A stretch of DNA of 26,465 nucleotides from an uncultured Eubacteriales bacterium (GTDB lineage Bacteria; Bacillota; Clostridia; UBA1381), in assembly GCA_905199755.1 (NCBI GenBank), contig CAJKHT010000038.1, positions 1 through 26,465 of the forward strand, written 5' to 3'. Below, in pieces: positions 1 to 6,930 of the stretch (positions are counted from its first letter, which is position 1; each line of letters begins with the position of its first letter). The notes under the pieces were generated by a model that searched no databases, was not told where the DNA came from, and saw only the letters and a program-made list of their open reading frames with translations. Made by a program: the position numbers and the translations under genes.

Positions 1-46
1 ACATCAACACTCCCAAGTTGTTTTGCAAAAAAATTATTGCTCAATA

Positions 47-250
47 TTATAATGTATCAATAAAATTCTTTGCTAAAATTATGTAATTTTTTACGAGGGT
101 CATGCGGTTTTTAGCCATAGCAGGAATTATCCAAACAAGCTCAACTTTCATAGCGTCATTCACATGTCCCTGTGAACGTAGAATTTGTACTCAATGTTTA
201 GAAACGCCCCACATATTAGCTATTTCGGCAACACTAAAAAATCTGTTGCA
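47..250 (-). pseudogene. Decayed helix-turn-helix (MerR/excisionase-like) DNA-binding gene
   Basis: Reading leftward from about 250, the frame encodes RFFSVAEIANMWGVSKH, a TGA stop at 191-193, then VQILRSQGHV and VELVWIIPAMAKNR, ending with TAA at 47-49. The pattern (FFSVxEIAxMWGVS, one turn, QILRxxG, W-x-IP-x-A-K) is that of small winged-HTH proteins common in Firmicutes mobile DNA. The frame has no start codon: stops lie just upstream and the codons before RFF are TGC AAC. With an internal stop as well, I read it as a relic and not a working regulator. Known: family pattern. Inferred: that it was once functional here. Confidence 0.6.
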
Positions 251-337
251 TTGTTATTACTACAAATAATACACTTCTCCTCACTGTATATATTATATCC
301 CTAACTGTGAATATTTTCAAGTAAAAAATTAAATTTG

Positions 338-823
338 TCACAAATTCAGAGATAACCACAATTTTTGAATGTTAAACTTGCTTATAATAATGCCGTTTGA
401 TAAATCAAATTTTATTATATCACCATCAGTAATATTTAAAAAATCTCTTGTTTCATCATCTAAAACTATAATGTTTCTTTCTATTCGTAAAATTTTCTTG
501 AATTTTGCAGAAAAATTTTTATTTAGGAAATTCTCCTGCCATTTCTCTAAAGACAAAGAATTTAAATGAAGTTCCAAACACTCACTGTCCTTATATAATA
601 AAGCCTCCAAGGATATGGAATCCTCTGTGTGGTTCCCAACACAATTGGGTAATACTATTTTATCATTATCCAACTGTGAAAAGAAAATATTATTTAAAGT
701 TTTATTATGCATAATACTTTCAATTTCGCAATATATTTCGTTCATTGCGACAAAATCTCTTCTTTCAGTAGCTTCAATTAGTTCTAAAAAATATTGTCTT
801 AAAATGGTAATTTTTCTCTTCAT
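338..823 (-). CDS. 161-aa protein with C-terminal AbrB/MazE-like segment
   Basis: ATG start preceded by GAAAGGAAATATCT, a good ribosome binding site. Residues about 113-150 (IERNIIVLDDETRDFLNITD and following GDIIKF, NGIIISK) match the swapped-hairpin AbrB/MazE/SpoVT pattern: a beta strand, a short helix ending L-x-I-x-x-G-D, then two strands. Such domains bind DNA as dimers. The N-terminal 110 residues are charged and probably helical; I do not recognise them. The only native leftward promoter I see is weak (TATACT at 846-851 with TTGTTG 16 bp upstream). Just beyond it is a 19-bp inverted repeat pair enclosing a stronger promoter that faces the other way, so expression may depend on inversion. 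The AbrB call is by pattern only; it could be an antitoxin or transcription factor. Confidence 0.6.
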   Translation of the reverse strand: MKRKITILRQYFLELIEATERRDFVAMNEIYCEIESIMHNKTLNNIFFSQLDNDKIVLPNCVGNHTEDSISLEALLYKDSECLELHLNSLSLEKWQENFLNKNFSAKFKKILRIERNIIVLDDETRDFLNITDGDIIKFDLSNGIIISKFNIQKLWLSLNL

Positions 824-878
824 AGATATTTCCTTTCACACTATAAGTATAGGCTATTTTATTCATTCAACAATTTGA

Positions 879-897
879 CAAAAGGTACACATTTTGA
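879..897 (+). repeat. Left copy of 19-bp inverted repeat (IRL), candidate recombinase site
   Basis: The sequence CAAAAGGTACACATTTTGA is repeated exactly, in inverted orientation, at 1035-1053. The core is itself partly symmetric (CAAAA / TTTTG around GGTACACA), as expected for the dimer-binding crossover site of a serine recombinase. A second, direct repeat of TTTGACAAAA (874-883 and 894-903) overlaps it. Confidence 0.7.
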
Positions 898-942
898 CAA
901 AATATGTTTTTGGAGAATAATATACTAATTACTATCGAAAAA

Positions 943-971
943 TTGACTTTATGAGGTGAATATGATACAAT
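943..971 (+). promoter_or_regulatory. Extended -10 sigma-A promoter, facing right
   Basis: TTGACT at 943-948, a 17-bp spacer, and TACAAT at 966-971 preceded by TG at 963-964 (extended -10). Transcription would start near 978 and run into the hairpin at 1027-1065. It lies inside the segment bounded by the 19-bp inverted repeats. As it stands it points away from the AbrB-like gene and towards the 3' end of the recombinase gene. Confidence 0.6.
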
Positions 972-1026
972 ATGCGTGGATATTTATACTATAAATATCG
1001 TTTTATGACATATGTAGGCAAAAAAT

Positions 1027-1065
1027 AATCGCTATCAAAATGTGTACCTTTTGATAGCGATTTTT
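1027..1065 (+). terminator. 14-bp stem terminator overlapping the right inverted repeat
   Basis: AATCGCTATCAAAA at 1027-1040 pairs perfectly with 1049-1062 around the loop TGTGTACC and is followed by a T-run. On the other strand a second T-rich stretch (1021-1026) follows the same stem, so it can also end leftward transcription from the recombinase gene. The stem contains the right-hand inverted repeat; only the inner arm bases are shared with the left copy. Confidence 0.7.
1035..1053 (-). repeat. Right copy of 19-bp inverted repeat (IRR)
   Basis: Exact reverse complement of 879-897, 137 bp away (inner edge to inner edge), and 10 bp beyond the stop codon of the serine recombinase gene. It is embedded in a longer palindrome that acts as a terminator. 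Confidence 0.7.
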
Positions 1066-1666
1066 AATGTGTACTTATTCGTAATTCTCGTAATCTTCGA
1101 TAAAATGTGGATATACTCATTTTGCTTTTTTTAGCCACATCATCAGCCGAGATCTTTCCTTGTTTCCACTGCTTTACAAGGAACTGAAAATTGGCGGGTG
1201 GCTTTATAACAGGTCGTCCGAACTCAACCCCACGAAGTTTAGCGGCCTTTATGCCCTCTTCCTGTCGCCTTTTTATGTTTTCACGTTCGTTTTGGGCTAC
1301 AAAAGAAAGCACCTGTAAAACTATGTCCGCTATAAATGTTCCAAGTAAGTCTTTTGCAGTTCGTGTGTCTAAAAGCGGCATATCAATAACCACAATATCA
1401 ACCTCCATTTCTTTTGTTAGTATTTGCCATTGTTTAAGTATTTCTTTATAATTTCGTCCCAGACGGTCTATGGACTTTACATATAATATATCTCCTTTTT
1501 CCAAAGTTTTAAGTAATTCAATGTATCGTGGCCGATTAAAGTTTTTACCTGATTGTTTATCGATATAAATGTTTCGTTTAGGGATTTTTAGCCGTTGCAG
1601 TTCAAGTAACTGCCTGTCCTCGTTTTGGTCCGTTGATGATACTCTTACATATCCAAATTTATCCAT
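1064..1666 (-). CDS. Small serine recombinase (resolvase/invertase family), 200 aa
   Basis: Cuts and rejoins DNA at short dimeric sites through a serine-DNA intermediate. The N-terminal catalytic domain carries YVRVSSTDQNEDRQ (nucleophile Ser within VRVSS, about residue 10), the arginine motif DRLGRNY (about 68-74) and the long E helix with QNERENIKRRQEEGIKAAK. Residues about 173-195 form the Hin/Tn3-type HTH (ISADDVAKKSKMSISTFYRR). Length is that of Hin/Tn3 enzymes, so it is complete and not a large integrase-type serine recombinase. Start ATG has GGAGGTG seven bases upstream. The 19-bp inverted repeats just downstream are plausible substrates. It might instead resolve cointegrates of a transposon, but no Tn3 transposase is present here. 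Confidence 0.9.
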   Translation of the reverse strand: MDKFGYVRVSSTDQNEDRQLLELQRLKIPKRNIYIDKQSGKNFNRPRYIELLKTLEKGDILYVKSIDRLGRNYKEILKQWQILTKEMEVDIVVIDMPLLDTRTAKDLLGTFIADIVLQVLSFVAQNERENIKRRQEEGIKAAKLRGVEFGRPVIKPPANFQFLVKQWKQGKISADDVAKKSKMSISTFYRRLRELRISTH

Positions 1667-1803
1667 TTTAGCACCTCCAATACATATAGTTTAGGGACTC
1701 TTCGTATAAATTATCTCACAATATATAACATATCGAAAACACATTTTTTAATACATAATTTTGTAAAATTAAGATATGTGACGTATTTTTCACCTTTTAA
1801 TTT

Positions 1804-4107
1804 TTAATAACAATTCGGTCTTGCTGCAAAACCGAAGCTACTGTTTGTTGTGATAACGACATTATTCCTGCCGCTCGAACAATGTATCACAAGGATATTT
1901 CCGGCAGCGTCCTTTCCTGCAACGATTCCGACATGAGAAAGGTCTGCATAAAAGGCTAAATCCCCGGCTTGAGCGCTGCTCCAAGATATTCGGCTGCACT
2001 TTGCGATTTGTCCTTTCGTTCCGTGTCCTATGCTTGACGCATTAAACCCGGAATTGGTAAAGCTCCAAGTAACAAACCCCGAACAGTCAAGTCCGAAAGG
2101 TCTTTTTGTCCCGGTTGTTTTACTGCCTTCCGCCGATACGGTTTTCAGCTTGCCCCATTCTGAGTCCCAGCCGATAGCAGACGATTTACCGCCCCAAAAG
2201 TAATTCACCTTGCCTACAAGCGAGCAAGCTGCTTTTATAACTTTCTTTCGCTCCGTTGATAAACTGTCGGGTAAGTTTTTCAAAATATCCTGTGCGGTTG
2301 CGTCCGATACGGCGAGCGACTGCGCTGCGGAAATCAACACCTCGTTTTGCTCCAAAAGCGTATCGAGCGCTTCCTGTTGCTTGCGTGTGAAATTATACTG
2401 TGAAATCATATCCTCTTTTGTTTTCGCTGTAATTGTAATATACACAACCTTTTCATTGGTATCACCGCTTGCAACCGTTTCCGTCCGAGATGTTATCTCG
2501 TGCATATCCCAAAACACATTTTTGAGCTTTTGTTTTTTATCCTCTGTGATAACGACAACATCTTGAACGGTGTCATCTTCAACGCCTGCAACCTTTGTTG
2601 CAAATACGGCGAGCACCAAGTCCCAATTTGCCTGTTCGCCGATAATTTCGCTGCGGTCAGCGGCTGCGGCATTTTCTATGTCATCGAGCTTGTTTGAAAG
2701 CTCCATATTGCACTCGGCAACAATAGCTGAAATTGGAATACTGTCATTATCCGCCGCTTCATCGGAAATAAATATCCCGAATGGCGATGCCGCTATTGCC
2801 GCAACAACGATTACGATAATAAGAGCGACCAAAAGCACCGCCCATCCGCCGAGCGCGGCAAGTGCGGAGATAACGGCTTTTGTTGACGCTGCAACCATTT
2901 GAGCGACCTTGACCGTAATTTTAACCGCCGCTTTTGCGGTTGCCTTTGCGGCTTGTGCAGATTTTTGAGCAACCTCTTTCGCTTGCTTGGCAGCTTGCTT
3001 TGCCGCTTTTTTCGTGATTTCCTTCTGCGTCTTTGCCGCTCGTTTAGCCGTTTTAACACTCTTTTTCTTTGCAGATTTGCCAATGTATGAATTGCCCGTT
3101 TTTACGGCTTTGCTTGTACCTTTCAACAGGCAGTCCTTTGTTTTGACCGCCTGTTTTGCATTATTCGATACATTTCTTGTAACGGTGTGCGTGTTCTGCT
3201 TCGGCATTATCTTCGCCCTGTCCGGTGTTTTTATAAGGTCGGCAGGACTCTTGCCCTGTGAATGAATGTAATTGTCCTTTGTTTTGGGCATAGATTTTGA
3301 TGGATATGCGGTTTCATCAACACTTAATGACTTTACAGGCTCTGCATTTTGTTTCGGAATATCGGCAGTATAATTTTTACTTGCAGATTTTTCAGCTTCA
3401 GCCTTTGTTTTCAGCTTTTCGGAAACATATTTTTTTCGCGCGTCTTTTATTGCTTGCTCTTTGGTTTTGGTAGCAGGAGCAGAGAAAACCAAAATATTTT
3501 CCCTTGTTTTTGGTGTCGAAACACTCGGTTTTTGCTTAATCTTCGCATTTTTGTGAGCGTTGATATAGTTCTGCTTTGTTTTTACTGTTTCGGCGATATT
3601 TTCAGCCTTTTGGGATTTCTGCGACTTGATGTATGCTTCTTTGGTCTTAACCTGTGCCACAGAATTATTAGTCTTTGGTGCAGAATCGGTATTTTTTACA
3701 CTTTCTTTCGTTTTAGGTGCATTATCCGCTTGCTTTGGTGTGTTCTGCACTTCCGAAGTATCGGCTTGCGGTGTGTTGGGAGTATTAGCATTTTCCTTTG
3801 CTTTGACCTGTTGTCGGTGCTGCTTCAACTTGTTTTCCGCAAAATGTTTACCTTTTTGGTAAACAGTATCGATAGCGGAATAGTAGATGTTTTCAACCTG
3901 TTCGGTTGCTTCAACTTCGGCTCGCTGCGTCTGTTCCGACTGCCGTGTGTCAAGCTGCTTATCTATGGTATTTTTGATAATCACATCTTTTGACACAGTT
4001 TTAATATCCTTGATAGCTTCTTTTGCAAAGCGGTCTGCGGCTTTCGGAGCGTTCTGAACAGCCTTAGTGGTTGTTTTCGGCTTTGTCTTTATATCTTTTT
4101 CGCTCAA
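1804..4107 (-). CDS. Conjugation-associated NlpC/P60 (C40) peptidase with long Lys-rich N-terminus
   Basis: Likely the cell-wall hydrolase that opens a path for the type IV secretion channel. TTG start with GGAGG eight bases upstream; 767 aa. Residues 1-415 are Lys/Ala/Gln-rich and low complexity, with about seven variants of a K-T-K-x-x-Y-I motif (KTKEAYIKSQ, KTKQNYINAH, KTKDNYIHSQ and degenerate forms). One membrane segment lies at about 419-445. The C-terminal domain has LDCSGFV (Cys675), SHVGIV (His725) and VIHCSS (His742), the Cys-His-His triad of NlpC/P60 enzymes, so the active site is intact and would be outside the membrane. In Tn1549/CTn-type elements this gene normally follows virB4 directly; here a 3.3-kb cassette separates them. 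The family is also filed under CD1107-like mobile element proteins. Confidence 0.85.
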   Translation of the reverse strand: MSEKDIKTKPKTTTKAVQNAPKAADRFAKEAIKDIKTVSKDVIIKNTIDKQLDTRQSEQTQRAEVEATEQVENIYYSAIDTVYQKGKHFAENKLKQHRQQVKAKENANTPNTPQADTSEVQNTPKQADNAPKTKESVKNTDSAPKTNNSVAQVKTKEAYIKSQKSQKAENIAETVKTKQNYINAHKNAKIKQKPSVSTPKTRENILVFSAPATKTKEQAIKDARKKYVSEKLKTKAEAEKSASKNYTADIPKQNAEPVKSLSVDETAYPSKSMPKTKDNYIHSQGKSPADLIKTPDRAKIMPKQNTHTVTRNVSNNAKQAVKTKDCLLKGTSKAVKTGNSYIGKSAKKKSVKTAKRAAKTQKEITKKAAKQAAKQAKEVAQKSAQAAKATAKAAVKITVKVAQMVAASTKAVISALAALGGWAVLLVALIIVIVVAAIAASPFGIFISDEAADNDSIPISAIVAECNMELSNKLDDIENAAAADRSEIIGEQANWDLVLAVFATKVAGVEDDTVQDVVVITEDKKQKLKNVFWDMHEITSRTETVASGDTNEKVVYITITAKTKEDMISQYNFTRKQQEALDTLLEQNEVLISAAQSLAVSDATAQDILKNLPDSLSTERKKVIKAACSLVGKVNYFWGGKSSAIGWDSEWGKLKTVSAEGSKTTGTKRPFGLDCSGFVTWSFTNSGFNASSIGHGTKGQIAKCSRISWSSAQAGDLAFYADLSHVGIVAGKDAAGNILVIHCSSGRNNVVITTNSSFGFAARPNCY

Positions 4108-4125
4108 AGTATATCACCTCCGGCG

Positions 4126-4611
4126 TTATTTTTTACTCTTTTTATCCTTATACATTTTCTCATCGGCACGGCAGATTATATCGTCAATACCTTTACTGTA
4201 TTTTTCGTGGAATCTTGAATAGCCTATTGAAACAGACAGGTTATACAGCCTTTCATTATTGATAAAATATATCGTGTCTTTGAACTGCGATATATACGGT
4301 AGCACATTACTTTCGGATATGCAGACAAATTCATCACCGCCGATACGGTAAATATCAGCCTTTAATCCGATAGTATCTTTCAGTGCCTTTGCAACGGTTT
4401 TTATCGCATCATCACCGCTGAAATGCCCGTAACTGTCGTTAATCTCTTTCATACCGTTTATGTCGATAATAATAACGGTAATGCGGGATATGTTGCTACT
4501 TGGTTTGCGTAGCTTTTTCAAGCGTTCCTCATAAGCATTGCGGTTTTGCAACTCCGTCATAGAGTCGGTGTAGGCAAGCTCGAATAATTTATCTGTAATT
4601 TTGTTTTTCAT
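4126..4611 (-). CDS. Stand-alone GGDEF protein (diguanylate cyclase)
   Basis: Predicted to make cyclic di-GMP from two GTP. The 161 residues are almost all GGDEF domain: YTDSMTELQNRNAYEERL at the start, metal/substrate motif DINGMKEIND (Asp50, Asn58, Asp59) and RIGGDEF (GGDEF at 91-95), all intact. There is no sensor, receiver or membrane segment. The inhibitory RxxD site upstream of GGDEF is absent (LKADIYRIGGDEF), so product feedback is unlikely. ATG with GAGGAGG upstream. It sits just downstream of a terminator and 18 bp before the peptidase gene, whose ribosome binding site fills the gap, so the two are probably co-transcribed. It might affect surface or biofilm behaviour of the host cell; that is inference. 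Confidence 0.85.
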   Translation of the reverse strand: MKNKITDKLFELAYTDSMTELQNRNAYEERLKKLRKPSSNISRITVIIIDINGMKEINDSYGHFSGDDAIKTVAKALKDTIGLKADIYRIGGDEFVCISESNVLPYISQFKDTIYFINNERLYNLSVSIGYSRFHEKYSKGIDDIICRADEKMYKDKKSKK

Positions 4612-4631
4612 AGTGTCCTCCTCGTAAATAC

Positions 4632-4664
4632 AAAAACGGTGAATTTCAAACGAAATTCACCGTT
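4632..4664 (-). terminator. Rho-independent terminator, leftward
   Basis: AACGGTGAATTTC at 4635-4647 pairs perfectly over 13 bp with 4652-4664 around a 4-nt loop. On the minus strand the stem is followed by a T-run. It ends the transcript of the small protein and membrane protein genes and insulates the GGDEF gene. Confidence 0.8.
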
Positions 4665-4686
4665 ATAAATTGAGTTAAATTTACTT

Positions 4687-4878
4687 TTACTTTATTTGGT
4701 TTCTAATTCTTTTCTTTGCTTCTTCGACTGTTTCATTATCGTGCGTCAAATACCTGTCAACAAAAGCATCTTCTATTTTTTCATAACCGTTTACAACCGT
4801 TTCTTCTATTTTCTTAAACCCTCCCGTTACATTGTCTGCAATTTTTTCATTGATTTTTACTAATTTTGATTTCGCCAT
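4687..4878 (-). CDS. 63-aa amphipathic small protein with duplicated KKIEExVV motif
   Basis: I do not recognise a named family. Start chosen at ATG 4878 (MAKSKLVKINEK) because AAAGGAC lies at the right distance; a longer reading from 4932 would overlap the upstream gene and lacks a site. The sequence contains two 11-residue units, GGFKKIEETVV and NGYEKIEDAFV, then a charged tail (ETVEEAKKRIRNQIK). The period and the alternation of hydrophobic and charged residues suggest an amphipathic helix that could lie on a membrane. It starts two bases after the end of the membrane protein gene, so the pair is probably translated together. Similar small proteins are, as I recall, widespread in gut Firmicutes without known function. 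Confidence 0.65.
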   Translation of the reverse strand: MAKSKLVKINEKIADNVTGGFKKIEETVVNGYEKIEDAFVDRYLTHDNETVEEAKKRIRNQIK

Positions 4879-4880
4879 TC

Positions 4881-5501
4881 TTATCTGTCCTTTCTTATTA
4901 AATTTATACCTAAAATCATTACAATCAAGCATACACCTATGCCTGTAAGTATATTGAAAATCTGAACTTCAAAATACGATTTGTTTCCGAACGATACAAG
5001 CATTGACCTTTGCAATGAAAATATCGAAACCGCAGCATCGGCAAACGAAATATTCCTTATTGTTGCTATTACCGGAGAGTCGTACTTTTTATTTTTACAT
5101 AGGTTAATAAGCGCAGTTGATATTTTTCCAAATGAATATGTTGCGATGGTTATCATAATTATTTCGTGGTGATATGCACCCATATTTTCTTTGGCGGACA
5201 AAACTGTCGTACCGATGAGAACAATATCAAGCACTAAAAACATATATCCTACAAAATGTTTGATAAAAACATCCGTTCTTTTATTGTCAGCTGTATTCTT
5301 GTATTGGTAAAAAACAACCGAAAATTTCATAATGCTGACAATAATATAATATGCCGCAAGAGTAATCAGCCACCACGATTTTGTCAGTATGCCAAGACAG
5401 CCGTTACCGATTCCATAGATAATGTTAATGATAAACCCACAACCGGTGAGCAACAGCGTTCGTGATTTTTGGTTATTAAGTAAGTATCTTGCGTTTTTCA
5501 T
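4881..5501 (-). CDS. Polytopic membrane protein, 206 aa, unknown function
   Basis: About six hydrophobic segments: residues 17-37, 41-62, 84-104, 110-133, 150-165 (weak) and 180-201. The N- and C-termini are basic (NNQKSR, NLIRKDR). I see no catalytic motif. ATG overlaps the stop of the broken dehydrogenase gene by four bases (ATGA), which shows translational coupling. The last codons (AAG GAC AGA TAA) supply the ribosome binding site for the 63-aa gene. Function unknown. Confidence 0.7.
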   Translation of the reverse strand: MKNARYLLNNQKSRTLLLTGCGFIINIIYGIGNGCLGILTKSWWLITLAAYYIIVSIMKFSVVFYQYKNTADNKRTDVFIKHFVGYMFLVLDIVLIGTTVLSAKENMGAYHHEIIMITIATYSFGKISTALINLCKNKKYDSPVIATIRNISFADAAVSIFSLQRSMLVSFGNKSYFEVQIFNILTGIGVCLIVMILGINLIRKDR

Positions 5502-6419
5502 TGTTCTAAGTCAATCACAACATTAAACGATTTTTCGTAATCTCCTGCTTTCACGATTGCCTCGCTCAAGCGTTCGATAGGAAATTCGCCTGTAATGATT
5601 TTTTCAATGTCCCATTTTCCGCTTTTCATAATTTCCATAACATCGTACACATCCTCCGGCATATATCCGCCCGAACCGATGATTGCTTTCTGTGCGTATG
5701 TTAGATGCAAAAGGTCAAGCTTGTCTTTTTGCGTTATTCACAGCAACAAGCACAATTCTTGAGCCGATTTTTCCGAATATCGCCGACGCTTTTTCTTCAA
5801 ATCTTTCTTTTTGAAGATTGCAAACCTCAAAGCCGAGTTCTTTTGCGATATTAAAGCGAAAATTCGATAAATCACAAATCATCACTTTGTTGCAGCCGAA
5901 ATATTTTAAGCTTATTGCCGCCGCAATTCCAATCGTGCCGCAGCCGAAAACAACGGCATTTTCACCGATTTTTACAAGAGAACGCCTTGTCGCACGGCAG
6001 CCGACTGTAAACGGCTCGATAAGACACGCTGTTTTTGCCGTTATTTCCGATGGTACACGGTATAACGAATGATTTATCTTTGCTTTCGGAATTAAAATAT
6101 GTTCCGAAAAACCGCCGATTGTGCCGGCTTTCCTCGTGTCGCCCTTTGCAAATCGGGGATACGGGTACACAATATCACCGACAGAAAATTCTGTTACATT
6201 TTCTCCGACCTTGACAACCCTTGATACCGTTTCGTGTCCGAACTCGCCGCCGACCTCGATTTTATGTCCCGTTCCCGATCCGTGCTTAAAATCCGCAATA
6301 TCCGTTCCGCATATGCTTGAATAAATGTTTTTAATAAGCACATCTTTTTCGCCAACACTCGGCAATGTTTTTTCCTCTATTTAAATGTTTTCTTTCCCGT
6401 AATAAATTGCCGATTTCAT
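5498..6419 (-). pseudogene. Broken zinc-dependent alcohol/polyol dehydrogenase
   Basis: Medium-chain dehydrogenase. It begins at ATG 6417-6419 (MKSAIYYGKENI, behind GAGAGGAATTAAATAA), meets TAA at codon 13 (6381-6383), then resumes in the same frame as IEEKTLPSVGEKDVLIKN. It carries ICGTD (zinc Cys), GHE, LIEP and the Rossmann motif FGCGTIGIAAA. Near 5726-5730 an A5 run on the coding strand (one base too many) ends the frame; removing one A joins it to KLDLLHLTYAQKA and the C-terminus MPEDVYDVMEIMKSGKWDIE. The structural-zinc four-Cys lobe is missing, as in sorbitol dehydrogenase-like members. Two independent lesions argue for real decay, though the homopolymer one alone could be a sequencing error. 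The gene start lies two bases after the 4-TM gene's stop and its end overlaps the next gene, so it was a true operon member. Confidence 0.85.
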
Positions 6420-6420
6420 T

Positions 6421-6789
6421 TTATTTAATTCCTCTCGTGATAGGAATAAGTGAGAGCAAGAGCAAAATGCCGACAAGCCCGATTACCGTTCCGAGAACAA
6501 TATTTTCCCAAACCATACAGAAACACATTCCGACGCCTAACACCAACGCACCGACTATTGCAAATATGCAAAGCAAAATTGTTCTTGCATTAAATTTTAT
6601 CGGCGTTTTGTGTTCCATCTTTCTCCATACGATTATCGTTATCAGACCCAAAACAAGACCGACGCAGCCGAAAATCACACCCGGTTTAAATGCGTTCCAT
6701 TCTGGAATAAGTGCCATACACATACCGAGAGCAAAAAGCACTCCCGAAATTGTTCCCAACATCATTGCTACAAAACTGCTTTTCTTCAT
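6421..6789 (-). CDS. Small four-helix membrane protein, 122 aa
   Basis: Hydrophobic segments at about residues 7-27, 37-55, 69-87 and 92-116; a basic N-terminus (MKKSS) and the positive loop WRKMEHK. ATG with GGAGGTG eight bases upstream. It is the first gene of the leftward operon and divergent from the tetR gene, from which it is separated by face-to-face promoters and a pair of operator-like repeats. It is therefore likely to be controlled by that regulator. No named family recognised and no motif suggests transport of a specific compound. Confidence 0.75.
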   Translation of the reverse strand: MKKSSFVAMMLGTISGVLFALGMCMALIPEWNAFKPGVIFGCVGLVLGLITIIVWRKMEHKTPIKFNARTILLCIFAIVGALVLGVGMCFCMVWENIVLGTVIGLVGILLLLSLIPITRGIK

Positions 6790-6833
6790 AAGAAAACACC
6801 TCCAAATTTTTATTATTTGTATTAAACCAACGC

Positions 6834-6862
6834 TTGTCTTTTTAATACATTTATAGTATAAT
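6834..6862 (+). promoter_or_regulatory. Promoter of the tetR-family gene
   Basis: TTGTCT at 6834-6839, 17-bp spacer, TATAAT at 6857-6862. The start would be near 6869, about 60 bases before the ATG at 6931. Confidence 0.7.
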
Positions 6863-6883
6863 AGATTTATAGTTCAAAATCAA
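6855..6883 (-). promoter_or_regulatory. Promoter of the 4-TM / dehydrogenase operon
   Basis: On the minus strand TTGATT (6883-6878), 17-bp spacer, TATACT (6860-6855). It overlaps the -10 of the rightward promoter, so the two polymerases would compete. Confidence 0.65.
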
Positions 6884-6930
6884 TCATCAATTTATCGACA
6901 AGTGTTGGAATAATAAAAAGGCGGTGCATA

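Larger units (their letters stand above)
6827..6908. promoter_or_regulatory. Paired operator-like inverted repeats between the divergent genes
   Basis: CCAACGCTTGTC (6827-6838) and GACAAGTGTTGG (6897-6908) are inverted copies differing at one base. Each holds an odd palindrome CAA-N3-TTG. The left arm covers the -35 of the tetR promoter, and the right arm lies upstream of the leftward -35. The layout suits a TetR-family dimer binding at two sites to repress both transcripts. Binding is inferred. Confidence 0.5.

Noticed and set aside
879..1053. Reading the 175-bp unit as a MITE with 19-bp terminal repeats
   Set aside because: No target site duplication is visible at either side (TTGA on the left, ATAG on the right), and only one copy is present. 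The adjacent recombinase favours a switch, though the MITE view is kept as a refuting test.
2811..3083. Long Lys/Arg-rich open frames on both strands opposite or within the peptidase gene
   Set aside because: They are shadows of the Lys/Ala-rich low-complexity N-terminus, with no binding sites and no plausible protein pattern.
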